A stretch of DNA of 64,000 nucleotides from assembly GCA_010094025.1 (NCBI GenBank), contig ML991772.1, positions 620,001-684,000 of the forward strand. The letters are read 5' to 3'. Below the pieces are notes generated by a model. It was not told where the DNA came from, searched no databases, and was given only the letters and a program-made list of their open reading frames with translations. Shown one piece after another: positions 1 through 10,538 of this stretch. This DNA comes from Viridothelium virens (Eukaryota > Ascomycota > Dothideomycetes > Trypetheliales > Trypetheliaceae). The stretch's first letter is position 1; each line of letters starts with the position of its first letter. The position numbers were made by a program, and so were the translations under genes.

Positions 1-1861
1 TTGCGGGAGCCACGATTGGCAAAGTCGGCGCAGGCTTAAACCCAGAACAGCGAAAAAGACTCACGATTGCAATCGAGCTTGCTAGCAAGCCGCAACTTTT
101 AATGTTTCTTGACGAGCCGACATCGGGTCTCGACTCCAGTGCAGCGTTCAACATCGTCCGATTTTTGAGGAAACTCGCAGATGCGGGCCAAGCTATCCGT
201 AAGTTACGGGGGCTATCTTAGTAGGTATCATTGACTGACGCTTCCCTCTAGTCTGCACTATCCATCAACCCTCCAGTGTACTGTTCGAATACTTTGACGA
301 ACTGGTCTTCCTTAAGCGTGGAGGTCGCCTCGTGTATCACGGTGAGCTTGGGCGTGGTAGCCGCAAGCTCATCGACTATTTCGAGAGGAATGGTGCGAAG
401 AAATGTCCGTCCAAGGCCAACCCTGCCGAATACATGCTCGAAGCGATCGGTGCCGGGAATCCGGACTATCGGGGACCAGATTGGGGAGACATTTGGGAAA
501 ATAGTCAAGAAAGACAAGCCAGGCTTCAAGAGATTCGGTCGATGATTCAACAAAGACGCAATGCGAGTGCTGTAGGCCAGATCAAGGACGATCAGGAGTT
601 CGCTATGCCACTCTCCACTCAAACCTGGACTGTCATTCAAAGGACTTTCATATCCTACTGGAGAACTCCAGATTACATCGTCGGCAAGTTCATGCTGCAT
701 ATCACTGTAAGTGTCTAGGCGAGCCCGTCTTCTTGGACTCTGATGTTGACAAACGCCAGACTGCCTTATTTAATGCCTTTACCTTTTGGAATTTGGGTGA
801 CAGCTCAATCGATCGCAGCTCGGTCTTATTCAGTATATTTCTTTCCAGCCTTGTGTGTGCTCCATTGATTCAACAACTGCAACCAAAGTTCTTGCAGCTT
901 CGGAACATCTACGAGTCGCGTGAGAGAAACTCCAAGATATATAGCTGGTTTGCTTTTGCTACAGGTGCGGTCCTGGTCGAGTTGCCGTATGCTGTAGTAG
1001 CTGGAACGCTGTATTGGTGCTGTTGGTGTAAGTTGTCAAAAACCTTGCTGTCTTATCTGGTGATCTTGGTGCTAACGTACGCCTGACACTAGATTGGCCT
1101 ACCTCGTTCCCACGCAGTACATACACGAGCGCAAGAGTTTGGATGTTCATGATGCTCTTCCAAATCTACTACGTCGGCTTGGGCCAAGCTATTGCTTCTT
1201 TTGCCCCCAGCGAGTTGCTCGCGTCACTCCTCGTGCCCAGCCTACTCCTTTTCGTGGTTTCCTTCTGCGGAGTTGTCGTGCCGTTCCCAGCTTTACCAGT
1301 GTTCTGGCGGTCATGGATGTACTATCTTTCACCGTTCACGTATCTGGTGGAGGGGTACCTAGCCCTCATTGTCCATGATGGTCCCGTCCGATGCGACTCC
1401 ACAGAGCTGGCCACTTTCAGTCCTCCTCCGGGACTGTCTTGTGAAGAGTACGCTGGGTTCTATGTGCAAAAAGCTGGCGGCTATGTTGAGACCTTATCAA
1501 ATGGCATGTGCGGCTTTTGTCAATATGCCAACGGAGATGAATTCGTAAGTTGAGGTGTCACGTGTGTGGGACGTTCACTAATATAATTAGGCTGCTGGGT
1601 TCAATATCAAATACAGCAACGTTTGGAGGGATTATGGTGTCTTGTGTAAGTGACCTATGGTAACTCGAAAGTGCGTGCAACTGACAGCTATCTCTAGGGG
1701 TTTATATCATTTTCAACTTTTTCCTAGTGTTCTTCTGCTCTTGGTTGTATCTTTCCGGGGGAAGAAAGATCAAACAGGCACTCAATCCAACAAATCGAAA
1801 GGAGCGAAAAGAAAAGAAACAAACGAGCCAGATAGAGCTGCGCCCGTGGCAGAAGGTCTGA
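1..1861 (+). CDS. PDR-type ABC transporter, C-terminal half (5' truncated)
   Basis: The window opens inside the second nucleotide-binding domain of a full-size pleiotropic drug resistance (ABC-G) transporter, a plasma-membrane ATP-driven exporter of hydrophobic toxins and drugs. Visible are the C-loop region ([16 protein letters not shown], from about 36), Walker B with D-loop ([14 protein letters not shown], about 100-140), the H-loop (CTIHQPSS, about 255), the PDR linker ([13 protein letters not shown]) and then the second set of membrane spans, with the typical segment [17 protein letters not shown] in the form [10 protein letters not shown]. Exons: 1-198, 252-706, 760-1027, 1093-1544, 1591-1645, 1698-1861; all five introns are GT-AG, 52-65 bp, and phase-consistent. 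The large cysteine-bearing loop before the last span is present. The C-terminus is short and lysine-rich. The N-terminal half lies outside the window, so the substrate and subgroup cannot be given. Confidence 0.95.
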
Positions 1862-2876
1862 ATTCTGCATAAAAAGTTATATATTAGGGGATATACAATG
1901 GTTCCATGGAAATAATGTCTGAAGTGTATTTGGTCAGCGTTCAGTTGGTTTCAATGGGTTGGAGGATAGACGGGATTATCATGAATGTTTAGTCGACAGA
2001 GGCAGTGCTTCAGCATTACGAGTCTGACTGAGGGCTACAACGTCCCCACAATCAGCAAGGCGGTCACATGTATTGTGGTTCGTATTTAAGAACGAATCCG
2101 TAAGCTTGGGATTGTACATACAGTACGGAACTTGATTTTTTGGAGTTCCTTAATGCGAGCGATGGCACTCTCAAGTGATGATGTATGAGACAGTTGATCC
2201 ACTTCGCAGTGATGCCAAGGCACGTGGCGCTCGGATAGTCAATGCACCGGCACAGAGCCAGTGAAACAAAAAAATCCAAGTCAAGGGAAACCTTCAAACC
2301 CACACCGCATGCACGGCCCGAATACGATGGCGTGGTGGAAATTCGCTAGAAGGCGTATTTCACGTGGATGCTAATGTGCGTGGGTTCTGGCGTACAGTTC
2401 CAATTATGGCATGCGAAAGAGGCTGAGCGACGCCTCCCGCATCCCCATGCATCTTTTCTTGTTAACTTCCCTTCTTACCCAAGATCCCACCACTCGGAAG
2501 ATTGAAAGGCATCTGAAGAGCCGGACGGGTGACTTCTTGGCAGAAGGTGATGCGCCATTGTTGACGGCACGACGATGTTGGAAACGGCACGGAGTAGGTA
2601 ATATTGTGGGACACGAAACTGCACATCAGCCAGGACATGCGGTGAACTGCCCTTGGAGTACCGTGCCCAGTCGCGCTTTCCTAAAATTATCATTCAAGCT
2701 TGGCTTCCATCCTAAGGGTCCGAAGCATGTAAACAGAAAATATAAGTATCAGCGGATTTCTTCATGTCAATGTTCATCACCATCCACAGCTCCAAAGTCT
2801 CTTCTGTCCTCAATTCGATCGCATCATCTACTCAAGAGCGCCTGATCTACTACCTCCTCCAAAGTCCAACATCAAG
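1862..2876. other. Intergenic region between transporter and secreted protein gene
   Basis: About 1 kb with no supportable gene. Short open frames on both strands lack family motifs and several begin without ATG. The last 150 bases, a CT-rich stretch with a TATA-like element (AAATATAAG, near 2737) running into the next start codon, look like the promoter and leader of the small secreted protein gene. Confidence 0.6.
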
Positions 2877-3272
2877 ATGCAATACTCTTCAGCCCTCGTC
2901 TCCCTGCTCTCCCTCGCTATCTCCATTACCGCTCTTCCAGCTGCGGAGAAGCGTCAAAACCCAACCAGTACCACCGTCACCCTGTGTACCGGCATTGGCT
3001 TTACTGGGTTCTGCCAAACCTTCGCAAACGAATTCGAGACATGCACTCAGATCCCAGCCCCACTGCTCAAGAGCACTGGGAGCTTTAATCCCGGTCCGCA
3101 GGCGCTGTGCCGCCTCACAACATCGGCCGACACATGTACGCCACATGGAGATCTTTTCATTGACAACGGTCCGATCGACAACCTTTACTGGTACAACGGC
3201 ACGGGTGAGTTCGAGAACTATGGCAACTCGGCCACCAGTTTCCTGTGTCAGCAGTGCACCAACTGCCCATGA
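2877..3272 (+). CDS. Small cysteine-rich secreted protein (effector-like)
   Basis: A 131-residue intronless protein. Residues 1-19 form a clear signal peptide with a hydrophobic core (LVSLLSLAISITAL), followed by a Lys-Arg pair at 25-26 that fits Kex2 cleavage, so the mature protein would start at about residue 27. The mature part holds eight cysteines, enough for four disulfides, ending in a CxxC-NC cluster at the extreme C-terminus. One N-glycosylation sequon lies in YNGTG. I recognise no named family. Size, cysteine content and processing sites are typical of fungal small secreted proteins, which include plant effectors, antimicrobial proteins and wall proteins; which of these applies cannot be told. 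The start is the first ATG after a pyrimidine-rich leader. A longer open frame overlaps on the same strand and is rejected because it has no secretion signal or domain. Confidence 0.75.
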   Translation: MQYSSALVSLLSLAISITALPAAEKRQNPTSTTVTLCTGIGFTGFCQTFANEFETCTQIPAPLLKSTGSFNPGPQALCRLTTSADTCTPHGDLFIDNGPIDNLYWYNGTGEFENYGNSATSFLCQQCTNCP

Positions 3273-3875
3273 ATCGAGTCGTCAAAGGCAGGGTTGGATT
3301 GATGCACTTTTGACTCCTCTTTCTTCGCACTTTCCTTAAGAATTACGACATTGGCACGAGATTGCAAAGCATTTGGAATGGCGTATTGTCATGGAACTGT
3401 TTACATACATTCCTTCCTTGCATGGCGTAGCGATGGATATATCACTCCTTTGTTGCATGGCGTGGCGATGAATACATATCACTCCTCTACTGCATGGCAT
3501 GGAGGTGGGCCATGCTGACATGACTATCTAATGTATATATTAAGATGCAAACGGCAGAACTATACGTTGACTATGCAAGAAATGAACTTTTATACGCTCC
3601 TTGATCGTGACATCCAGGTTTTGACAGTAATTAGCCTCCAGTGACTTTTACTAATCCTACTTCTCGGTAGTTGGTTGACCTCTCTGCCGAGGGCGCTAGA
3701 TACTTCACAATAAAACTCCATTGGAGTAGCGCTCAACGGGTTCCCCACATTACGTTAAGAACATGCGGGGTTCTATAGATTATCTAGTCCCCAAGGCTAA
3801 GTTTAAAATAAGCATAATTGTTTGGCGTGAACTATAGAATATCGATGATTGCGAGTACGTTAATACAGATTCAGC
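3273..3875. other. Intergenic region with a short tandem repeat
   Basis: Contains the 3' flank of the secreted-protein gene, the imperfect repeat at 3419-3504, and an AT-rich stretch (about 3520-3870) that serves as the promoter side of the alpha/beta hydrolase. I see no gene here. Confidence 0.6.
3419..3504. repeat. Imperfect tandem repeat, unit about 36 bp
   Basis: Two near-full copies and a partial third of a unit built around TGCATGGCGTRGCGATG followed by ATATCACTCCT. The copies differ by a few substitutions and a 2-3 base length change. It lies just downstream of the secreted-protein gene. Possibly a small minisatellite; no function is implied. Confidence 0.7.
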
Positions 3876-5222
3876 ATGTCAAATTCCTCCTGGTCTGACT
3901 TAGTGACGCAACTTGGCGGGGACCAAGTCGTCCTAAAGCTCAGCCAGGCCTTGCAATCAGATCAGCAATTTCTGGCCTTTACAGACACTGACGCTCTAGC
4001 TTCTTCTGTTACATTCGGCATCAAATCCACTGAAAGTGAAAGAGCGATTCTCGTGACTGTATGCAACGATTCGAGCTACGCAAGTGGAAAGGCCAGCGAT
4101 AATGAGCCACTATTCACTATTGCCGCGCTGCCCGAGCAATGGGAGCGTTTCTTTCGGAAGATCCCACAGCCTGGTTTCCAAAGCTTTTGGGGAATGCTTC
4201 GATATAGCATGAACGGGAAAAACGGCGCCAAGATACTGGGATCACAAGTCGACTTCGCGCGACATGCGCACATCGTCCGCCGTGTCCTGGAACTGCTGCA
4301 CGAGATCCATTGCGGGAAGACCGGCGAACCGCTCGAAGATAACGAGGAAACCGAAGAGCAAGACTTCATCCAGGGGCATTACATCTTCCTGACCCTCCCC
4401 CTCTACGGCCGCTGCAAAATCTTCGTCGAGCAAAGCGGCACCGGAACGCAAGACCTCCTCTTCCTGCACACCGCCGGCGCCGACTCCCGCCAATACCACG
4501 CGCTGATGAACGACGCCTCGCTCCTCCCCCTCTACAAAATGACCGCCTTCGACCTCCCCTCCCACGGCCGCTCCTTCCCCTCCCCCAACCTCCTACACGG
4601 CAACCACACCCTCACGGAAGACGCGTACATCGCGACTATCGCCGCCGTCATCCGCGCCGAACGCCTCTCGCGGCCCGTCGTCGTCGGCGCCTCCATGGCC
4701 GGCCAGGTGTGCCTCGCCATCGCGATCCGCAACGCGGAGGTGCAGGCGGGCGGCGTGGTGCCGCTGGAGGCGTGCGAGCATATCGCGCGGGACCGGCAGT
4801 GGCAGGATAAGTCGCCGCTCGTGAACGGGAGTCTGTTCAATCCGGAGGCGATCTATGGGCTGTGTGCGCCGACGGCGCCGGCGGCGAACAAGCGGCTGGT
4901 TTGGCATATGTATTCGGGCCAGGCGTACGGGGTGTTCCATGGGGATTTGGATTTTTATAATGGGGGGTGGGATGGGAGGGGGAGAGTCGGAGGGATTGAT
5001 GGCGCGGAGTGTCCGGTTTTTATGTTGACGGGGGAGTATGATTATAGTACGAGTCCGGAGATGTCGAGGGAGACGGCGGGGAGGATTCCTGGGGCGAGGT
5101 TTGAGGTGATGAGGGGGTTGGGGCATTTTCCGGCGACGGAGAATCCGGAGGCGTTTAAGCCGTATTTGATGAAGGCGGTGGAGTGGATACAGGCGCAGCG
5201 GAAGGGCCAAGATTTGTCTTGA
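3876..5222 (+). CDS. Alpha/beta hydrolase with extra N-terminal domain
   Basis: Intronless, 448 residues. The C-terminal part (about residues 165-440) is an alpha/beta hydrolase: strand with oxyanion segment FLHTAGADSRQ near 195, nucleophile elbow GASMAG (Ser at about 273), a late acid in LTGEYDYSTSP and the catalytic His in GLGHFPATENP near 415. The substrate cannot be predicted; such enzymes include esterases, epoxide hydrolases and C-C hydrolases. The first about 160 residues are not part of the hydrolase fold; they contain the run LPEQWERFFRKIPQPGFQSF and resemble SCP2-like lipid-binding segments in layout, which is only an impression. Base composition changes sharply inside the gene: ordinary up to about 4350, strongly C-rich to about 4700, strongly G-rich from about 4735 to the stop. 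No signal peptide is seen. Confidence 0.85.
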   Translation: MSNSSWSDLVTQLGGDQVVLKLSQALQSDQQFLAFTDTDALASSVTFGIKSTESERAILVTVCNDSSYASGKASDNEPLFTIAALPEQWERFFRKIPQPGFQSFWGMLRYSMNGKNGAKILGSQVDFARHAHIVRRVLELLHEIHCGKTGEPLEDNEETEEQDFIQGHYIFLTLPLYGRCKIFVEQSGTGTQDLLFLHTAGADSRQYHALMNDASLLPLYKMTAFDLPSHGRSFPSPNLLHGNHTLTEDAYIATIAAVIRAERLSRPVVVGASMAGQVCLAIAIRNAEVQAGGVVPLEACEHIARDRQWQDKSPLVNGSLFNPEAIYGLCAPTAPAANKRLVWHMYSGQAYGVFHGDLDFYNGGWDGRGRVGGIDGAECPVFMLTGEYDYSTSPEMSRETAGRIPGARFEVMRGLGHFPATENPEAFKPYLMKAVEWIQAQRKGQDLS

Positions 5223-5403
5223 ATAGTTTTGGCAGTCACCGTGGATCTAGGGACTGTACGCTCCCCTTTCAACCAAGTGTGGCTTCCCTCCAGCTGTCCT
5301 GATAAGCTTCACGACGTCAGAAATTCTCGTTCGGACGAGGTAGCCTGACCATGAGTACCTCGCATAACTCAATAGCGACACGAAATATAAATTTCCGTAG
5401 GGT

Positions 5404-6415
5404 TCAAGGGAGGGGTTTGACGCCTTTGTGTATCGCAGCGATGCCATCAGTGAGATCTTCCCACCCCTTTCCTGGCACCATGAACCCCGCCTCCTTGATC
5501 ATATCCCTGAATTCTGTTTGATTAGGAAATTTTTCGATGCTTTCGACCAGATATTGATAGCTGTCCCGATCCCCAGCCACAAGTTGCCCAATTAAGGGAA
5601 TCGCGCTGAAACTCCATCGCTTGTAGACTTCGTTGAACACGGGATTTTGGACTTTACTGAACTCGAGACACGCAAAGACGCCACCGGGTTTGAGTACCCT
5701 GGATGCTTCTCGTAAGGCGGCATCTTTGTGTGTGAAATTGCGTATGCCGAATGCAACAGTGTAGAGGTCGATAGAGTTGGAAGGGATCATGGTCAGGTCC
5801 TCTGCATTGGTTTCGACAAAGGAGAGCTGGTCTGAATTGTGATACGGTGTTTGTAGAGCGCGCTTCCGTCCTTCTGCCAGCATCTCTGGGTTGATGTCTG
5901 CAACTGTAACGTGGGTAGAATGATCCGAGTGGATTGTCGAAGCATGATCTAGCAGGCGAAAGGCAATGTCCCCTGTCCCACCGGCAATATCAAGGATTTT
6001 CCATCCAGGTTGAGCTTTTGCAGTGGCTGATGTCGTAGAGTTAGAACCAGGGTTCAAGGATCGGACAAAATGGTCTTTCCATAGTCGGTGGATCCCCAGA
6101 GACATGAGATCGTTCATGGTATCGTATGAGGATGCGACCGAGGAGAATACTGCGCCAACTAAAGTACACCATCAGAATCACATCGCATGATGCAAATTGA
6201 GGAGGCTATATACCTCTTGACTCTTTCAATGATTCTGCTACGGTCTCGAACCCAAAATGTGTCGTTCGCTCATCTTTCGATGAGGACGTACTAGACGGTT
6301 GATTCTGAAAATGCTGAAAACGGGGTCGAGTGATAGCATAGTAGCGGTATTGGGGTCTCGACAAGGCATGAGCATTCGCTGGCCTTCGAATAAGGCTTCG
6401 GAAAGACTGATTCAT
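5404..6415 (-). CDS. coq5: 2-methoxy-6-polyprenyl-1,4-benzoquinol methylase, mitochondrial (COQ5)
   Basis: SAM-dependent C-methyltransferase of ubiquinone biosynthesis, acting in the CoQ complex on the matrix face of the inner mitochondrial membrane. Two exons, 6415-6214 and 6158-5404, with a 55-bp intron; 318 residues against 307 in yeast. The first about 45 residues are arginine- and serine-rich and lack acids, fitting a mitochondrial presequence. The junction reads VGAVFSSVASSYDTMNDLMS, a hallmark of UbiE/COQ5. SAM motif I is KILDIAGGTGDIAF. Motif II-III segments (DLYTVAFGIRNFTH and LKPGGVFACLEFSK) follow, then the family C-terminus ending AAIHKGVKP. It is divergent from the BCKDH E1-alpha gene, with 214 bp between start codons. 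Confidence 0.95.
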
Positions 6416-6629
6416 GTTCGTGGTGTTGATGAAAGTTTTCTAGTTGCAACCCCGAAACATTTTGGTGATGACGCGGGAGGCCGCTTCATAAAGCCGACGA
6501 TAGCCGGTGTCATGCTCTACTTAATCCTACATCGCCTTTGAATTTCGATATGTGCACAATGCTCTCAAGTCTCTGTCCCTCGGTTGAGTCAAGGCCGTTC
6601 GATTCCTCAATGACCTTTTGGCTGTTAGA
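6416..6629. promoter_or_regulatory. Shared divergent promoter of COQ5 and BCKDH E1-alpha
   Basis: Only 214 bp separate the two start codons of oppositely oriented genes for mitochondrial enzymes, so the core promoters must overlap or abut. I see no clear TATA box, CCAAT box or perfect palindrome. The arrangement allows, but does not prove, co-regulation. Confidence 0.6.
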
Positions 6630-8022
6630 ATGATTCGAGCTGGCTCACGTAAGGCTTTCGTCCGTCCACCAACCCTACCACATCGGTGGGTTGCAGGCAA
6701 ACGATGGGAATCCATCTCGCAGAGGCCAGGCTCGGACCGGTAAGTTCTACAAAGAAAATGCCGAAAACTTCAAGCTGACCGATCCATGTAGATTGCGTTT
6801 TCCCGGTGCAGTCAACAGCCCCTTCACGAACATCCTTGCATTCGTACGGCCGAATGAGAAAGATGCAATGCCAACCTTTCGAGTCTTGGATCAAGAGGGC
6901 ATGGTTATGCAGAAAAACAAAGAGGTAGATGTGGCACAAGATGAAGCGATACGTTGGTACAAAGATATGTTGACCGTCAGTATCATGGACATCATTATGT
7001 TCGATGCTCAACGTCAGGGTCGGCTTAGTTTCTACATGGTCTCAGCGGGCGAAGAAGGCATTGCTGTGGGCTCTGCATCTGCTCTTGATCCTGCAGATGT
7101 CATCTTCGCTCAGTACAGAGAGACCGGAATCTACAAGTACAGAGGGTTCACTCTTGACGACTTCATGAGCCAATTATTTTCGAACCGCAATGATCCCGGA
7201 CGGGGGAGGAACATGCCCGTTCACTATGGCAGTAGACAACTCAATATGCACACCATTTCATCCCCACTCGCTACGCAGATTCCACAGGCGGCTGGAGCAG
7301 CCTACGCACTAAAGCTGCAGCACATGCAAAACCCACAGTCTCCCCCACGCTGTGTAGCATGCTATTTTGGCGAAGGAGCGGCCTCAGAGGGCGATTTTCA
7401 TGCTGCGCTCAATATTGCTGCTACTCGGTCTTGTCCTATCTTGTTCCTCTGTCGAAACAATGGCTTTGCAATCTCAACGCCAAGTCTTGAACAATACAAA
7501 GGTGATGGCATTGCCAGTCGAGGCGTTGGGTATGGCATCGACACGATTCGAGTCGATGGCAATGACATCCTGGCTGTCCGTGAAGCCACGCAGCGAGCAC
7601 GTGAGCTATGTCTTGAAGATGGTGGTCGCCCTGTGCTAATCGAAGCAATGTCCTATCGTGTAAGTCATCACAGCACCTCTGACGACTCCTTTGCCTATCG
7701 GGCCAAAGTCGAAGTCGAGGACTGGAAAAGACGTGATAATCCAATCACGCGGTTGCGAAAATTTATGGAAAGCAAAGGATGGTGGAATGAGCAGCAAGAA
7801 AGAGAGACTCGTAGTGCTCTTCGAAAAGAGGTGCTTGCTGCTTTTAATAGAGCCGAAGCGGAGAAGAAACCCCCTCTGCGGGCTATGTTTGAAGATGTCT
7901 ACTCCGAATTGACAGAAGAGAGCCAGGAACAGATGAAGCAATTAGGTGATATCATTGATCGATATCCAAGGGAGTACGATGTCGAAGAATTCGAAGATGG
8001 TCGAAAGGGACTCAACCCATGA
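6630..8022 (+). CDS. Branched-chain 2-oxo acid dehydrogenase E1 subunit alpha, mitochondrial
   Basis: Thiamine-diphosphate subunit of the mitochondrial complex that oxidatively decarboxylates the keto acids of Leu, Ile and Val. Two exons, 6630-6739 and 6792-8022, intron 52 bp, 446 residues. The model starts at ATG 6630 because the first exon then gives an Arg/Lys-rich presequence and joins in phase to LRFPGAVNSPFTN, the conserved family start. The TPP motif is GEGAASEGD through RNNGFAIST (about residues 228-262). The loop YRVSHHSTSDDSFAYR (about 323-338) carries the serine region that the BCKDH kinase phosphorylates in animal orthologues. The C-terminus has the helical arm typical of E1-alpha. 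It resembles BCKDHA more than pyruvate dehydrogenase E1-alpha through HHSTSDD and the ARELCLEDGGRPVLIEAM segment. Confidence 0.95.
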
Positions 8023-9422
8023 ACACGGCGATCCGATGTCTTCGCGCAAGGTGTTGCTGGGGCACTTACGAGTATGATCTGGTACTTACGGTCTACGAGA
8101 TACCTCAACTACCTCTGACCTGCAAGTGAGCCGACGACCAGCAGCAAGCATGCCTGCATGCCGCTCGTTCTGGCGGCTAGAGGAGAACATATTGTCACCG
8201 AAGATCGCCTTTACAGTCCTTGAGGCGCACTCTACGTACCTTGGCGAGGTATTTTCGGCGAGATAGCTAGCGCTCTGGCAAATCCCCAGCAGTATGAAGG
8301 AAGGGGACAAGAATCTAATTCCTAATACGAGTGGAAGAACAAAAGGGATGATTCCTAAGCTTGTGACTAAGCCCTGGAAGTACCTCTCCGGATTGCAAAA
8401 GCACCACCAACAGACCTGGTCCTGTTCGTCGTTCTGACCGCTTCGCCGCCGTCCCGAGGTCCCCGCCCTGAACTTTGACTGCACATTCTACGGAATACTA
8501 CTCCCTCCAACACATCCTCATGACTTGGAAGTCTTTTGCCTCCTTATTGGGTTGATGTATAACGGCATCGCGTTCAGCAGATAGTAGCGCGTGAGATCGT
8601 CTTTTACAACGTTTTGACAGGCAGTAAAACAATCTCATCCAGAGCGCTTACTATAGTCTCAAGTCTTGCACACGGACATTGAAGACTCAAGAACTCATGT
8701 GCAGAAAGGAGTCCCTGTCAGAAGGTCAATGCCGGGTCTACTCCTGCAAATCCTACCCAGGCGAGCCCTCGGCATTAGGCAGGTTTCGCTCGGCAGTAAA
8801 GCTATCTCCGAGAACTCAATGAGTAGCTGAAGGAGTTTGTGATAAATCCGTGGCTTGTAAGACTATCGCAGTAAGGAATTTCATGACTGATTTATGTTCG
8901 AAGTGTTCATAACTTGGTAGAGACATGGAAACTTGTTCGTTTCTAAAGAGGTGACCTTTTCTAATGGAGAGAGACCCAATGTTTGTCTTGTCATCTATTT
9001 TGATGGCCTCTGTCCTCTACAGTCAACGTTCTAACTTACAGTCTGCCTCTTAGGGTATCCACTGGTCTTGCCAGCTTTGGCATGCTGGCTCCGGCGACAC
9101 TAAAATTGCTGTGCAAATCCACCGAGGTGTCAGACTAAAAATTGTCCGATTTTGACACAGACCATCACAGCCCAAAACCTTCTTTGCTTCCGCACCATCT
9201 GCACCTCCTGTATCTTCTGTACCTCTCATCTTGTCTATTTAAAAGCTCTTATTGCGGCCTGTTTGTATTGCTCGCTCTGACACTTGTCGCGAATGACTCG
9301 AGGCAACTGCCTAGAATGCTTTCGGAGTGGAGATTACATCAATTACTACCTGACTAATTAATACACGGTTCCGAAGCTATATCCACACACCGTACGTCTC
9401 CCAAGATTATGGATAGTGAGTA
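8023..9422. other. Intergenic region, 1.4 kb
   Basis: No supportable gene. A minus-strand ATG-type frame at 8086-8484 (132 codons) has a hydrophobic patch but no family features and overlaps the 3' flank of the dehydrogenase gene. From about 8500 to 9100 the sequence is moderately AT-rich with stops in all frames. From about 9160 to 9260 it is pyrimidine-rich with CTCC/TCTG runs. I see no repeat or mobile element. Confidence 0.5.
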
Positions 9423-10538
9423 TTACGGTGTCAAGACCACCGACTTGCCAATGCCAGTGTGCTCTGCTGCTGCGTCGAAAGCTTCTTTCCAGCTCTCAAG
9501 CGTAAATATCTTTGTATCCGTGAAGTTCTTCCCCGTTGGAAATAGTCCTCGCTCCAGTATTTTCACAAATTGTAACATGTCCTCTCTCTCATACATGAAC
9601 TTACCCTTTAAGGTAATGTCATCGAGCACGACTTTGAAGCCCGGCATGACATCCTCCGCAAGTCCCATCATGCTACATCGTCCACCACGCCGTAGTACTG
9701 CTATAGCGCTCTTCAGATGCGTGGATTTGGACGCGGCCGGCGGCGAGAAATCCAAAACGGCATCAACAATGCCATAAGCCTGCAAGGCAGCAGTATCCGT
9801 CCCCTCATCTCCAGTTATCTTCACCGTCTCGATGTTCGCCCCGAGGGTGCCCTTTTTCACGTGCTCTTTCAGTCTCGCCAACTCTTTCTCGTTCCGGCCC
9901 ATCGCAATCACCCTCGCGCCCATGGCGATCGCGACCTGCACGCCAGCCCCACCAAAGCCTCCGGTCGCGGGGCACACAACGACCGTCTCGCCCGGCTCAA
10001 GCTTGATGTCGCGCAGTCCGCCATAGGGCACCAGCAGATAGTGCAAGTACATCAGATCCTGGAGCGAGTAGCCCAAGCCCCGACATAATCTCGCCTCGTC
10101 GAGCGGGATGCAGTTCTCAAGCGGCACCTTGGCAAACTCTGCCATGGTGCCGTCGCGCCAGACGTCTCTCATCAGCTTTCGGCTGCCATCCCGGAGCCCT
10201 TCATGAATTGCTGGCAGATACATGACGCTTGGGTTGTCACGTCCCCTTACGACACAGTCGACGAAGACGAGTTGTCCAGGCTGTAGCAGCGTTGCATCAG
10301 GGCCGACTGCGGCGATGTGGCCGATGGCGCTGGTGCCACCCACAAGTGGTGTGGGGAACGGGTATTGGCGCTCGCCGTTGTAGATCTCGCGGAGATAGGA
10401 TATGACTCCAGACGCCGCGATGCGGACGATGGCGGTGCCAAGGATAGGCTGTGGTGTTGGAACTTGTTTGACTTGAAAGCCGGCTTCGATGGTTTCGAGC
10501 ACGAGGGCGCGATGCTGAGAGGGGAGGGTTGACGACAT
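9423..10538 (-). CDS. Medium-chain dehydrogenase/reductase (zinc-less, quinone-reductase-like)
   Basis: Intronless, 371 residues, ATG at 10538. It has an N-terminal GroES-like domain (KVQPTP-like start and GTSAIGHIAAVGPDAT) and a Rossmann NAD(P)-binding domain with the glycine motif CPATGGFGGAGVQVAIAMGA at about residues 190-210, then GRNEKELARLKEH and DAVLDFSPP. The catalytic zinc cysteine/histidine set of classical alcohol dehydrogenases is not in place and there is no four-cysteine structural zinc loop, so a zinc-less NADPH reductase acting on quinones, enals or polyketide enoyls is likelier. The insert DCVVRGRDNPSVMYLPAIHEG is typical of a fungal subgroup often annotated as isopropanol or secondary-alcohol dehydrogenase-like. 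The physiological substrate is unknown. No partner genes adjoin it. Confidence 0.85.
   Translation of the reverse strand: MSSTLPSQHRALVLETIEAGFQVKQVPTPQPILGTAIVRIAASGVISYLREIYNGERQYPFPTPLVGGTSAIGHIAAVGPDATLLQPGQLVFVDCVVRGRDNPSVMYLPAIHEGLRDGSRKLMRDVWRDGTMAEFAKVPLENCIPLDEARLCRGLGYSLQDLMYLHYLLVPYGGLRDIKLEPGETVVVCPATGGFGGAGVQVAIAMGARVIAMGRNEKELARLKEHVKKGTLGANIETVKITGDEGTDTAALQAYGIVDAVLDFSPPAASKSTHLKSAIAVLRRGGRCSMMGLAEDVMPGFKVVLDDITLKGKFMYEREDMLQFVKILERGLFPTGKNFTDTKIFTLESWKEAFDAAAEHTGIGKSVVLTP

Noticed and set aside
2764-3339. 191-codon plus-strand frame overlapping the secreted protein gene
   Set aside because: Ser/Pro/Arg-rich out-of-frame reading with no signal peptide. The overlapping 131-residue frame has a signal peptide and ordered cysteines.
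4593-5210. 205-codon minus-strand frame
   Set aside because: Arg/Pro/Leu-rich shadow produced by the skewed composition of the alpha/beta hydrolase gene.
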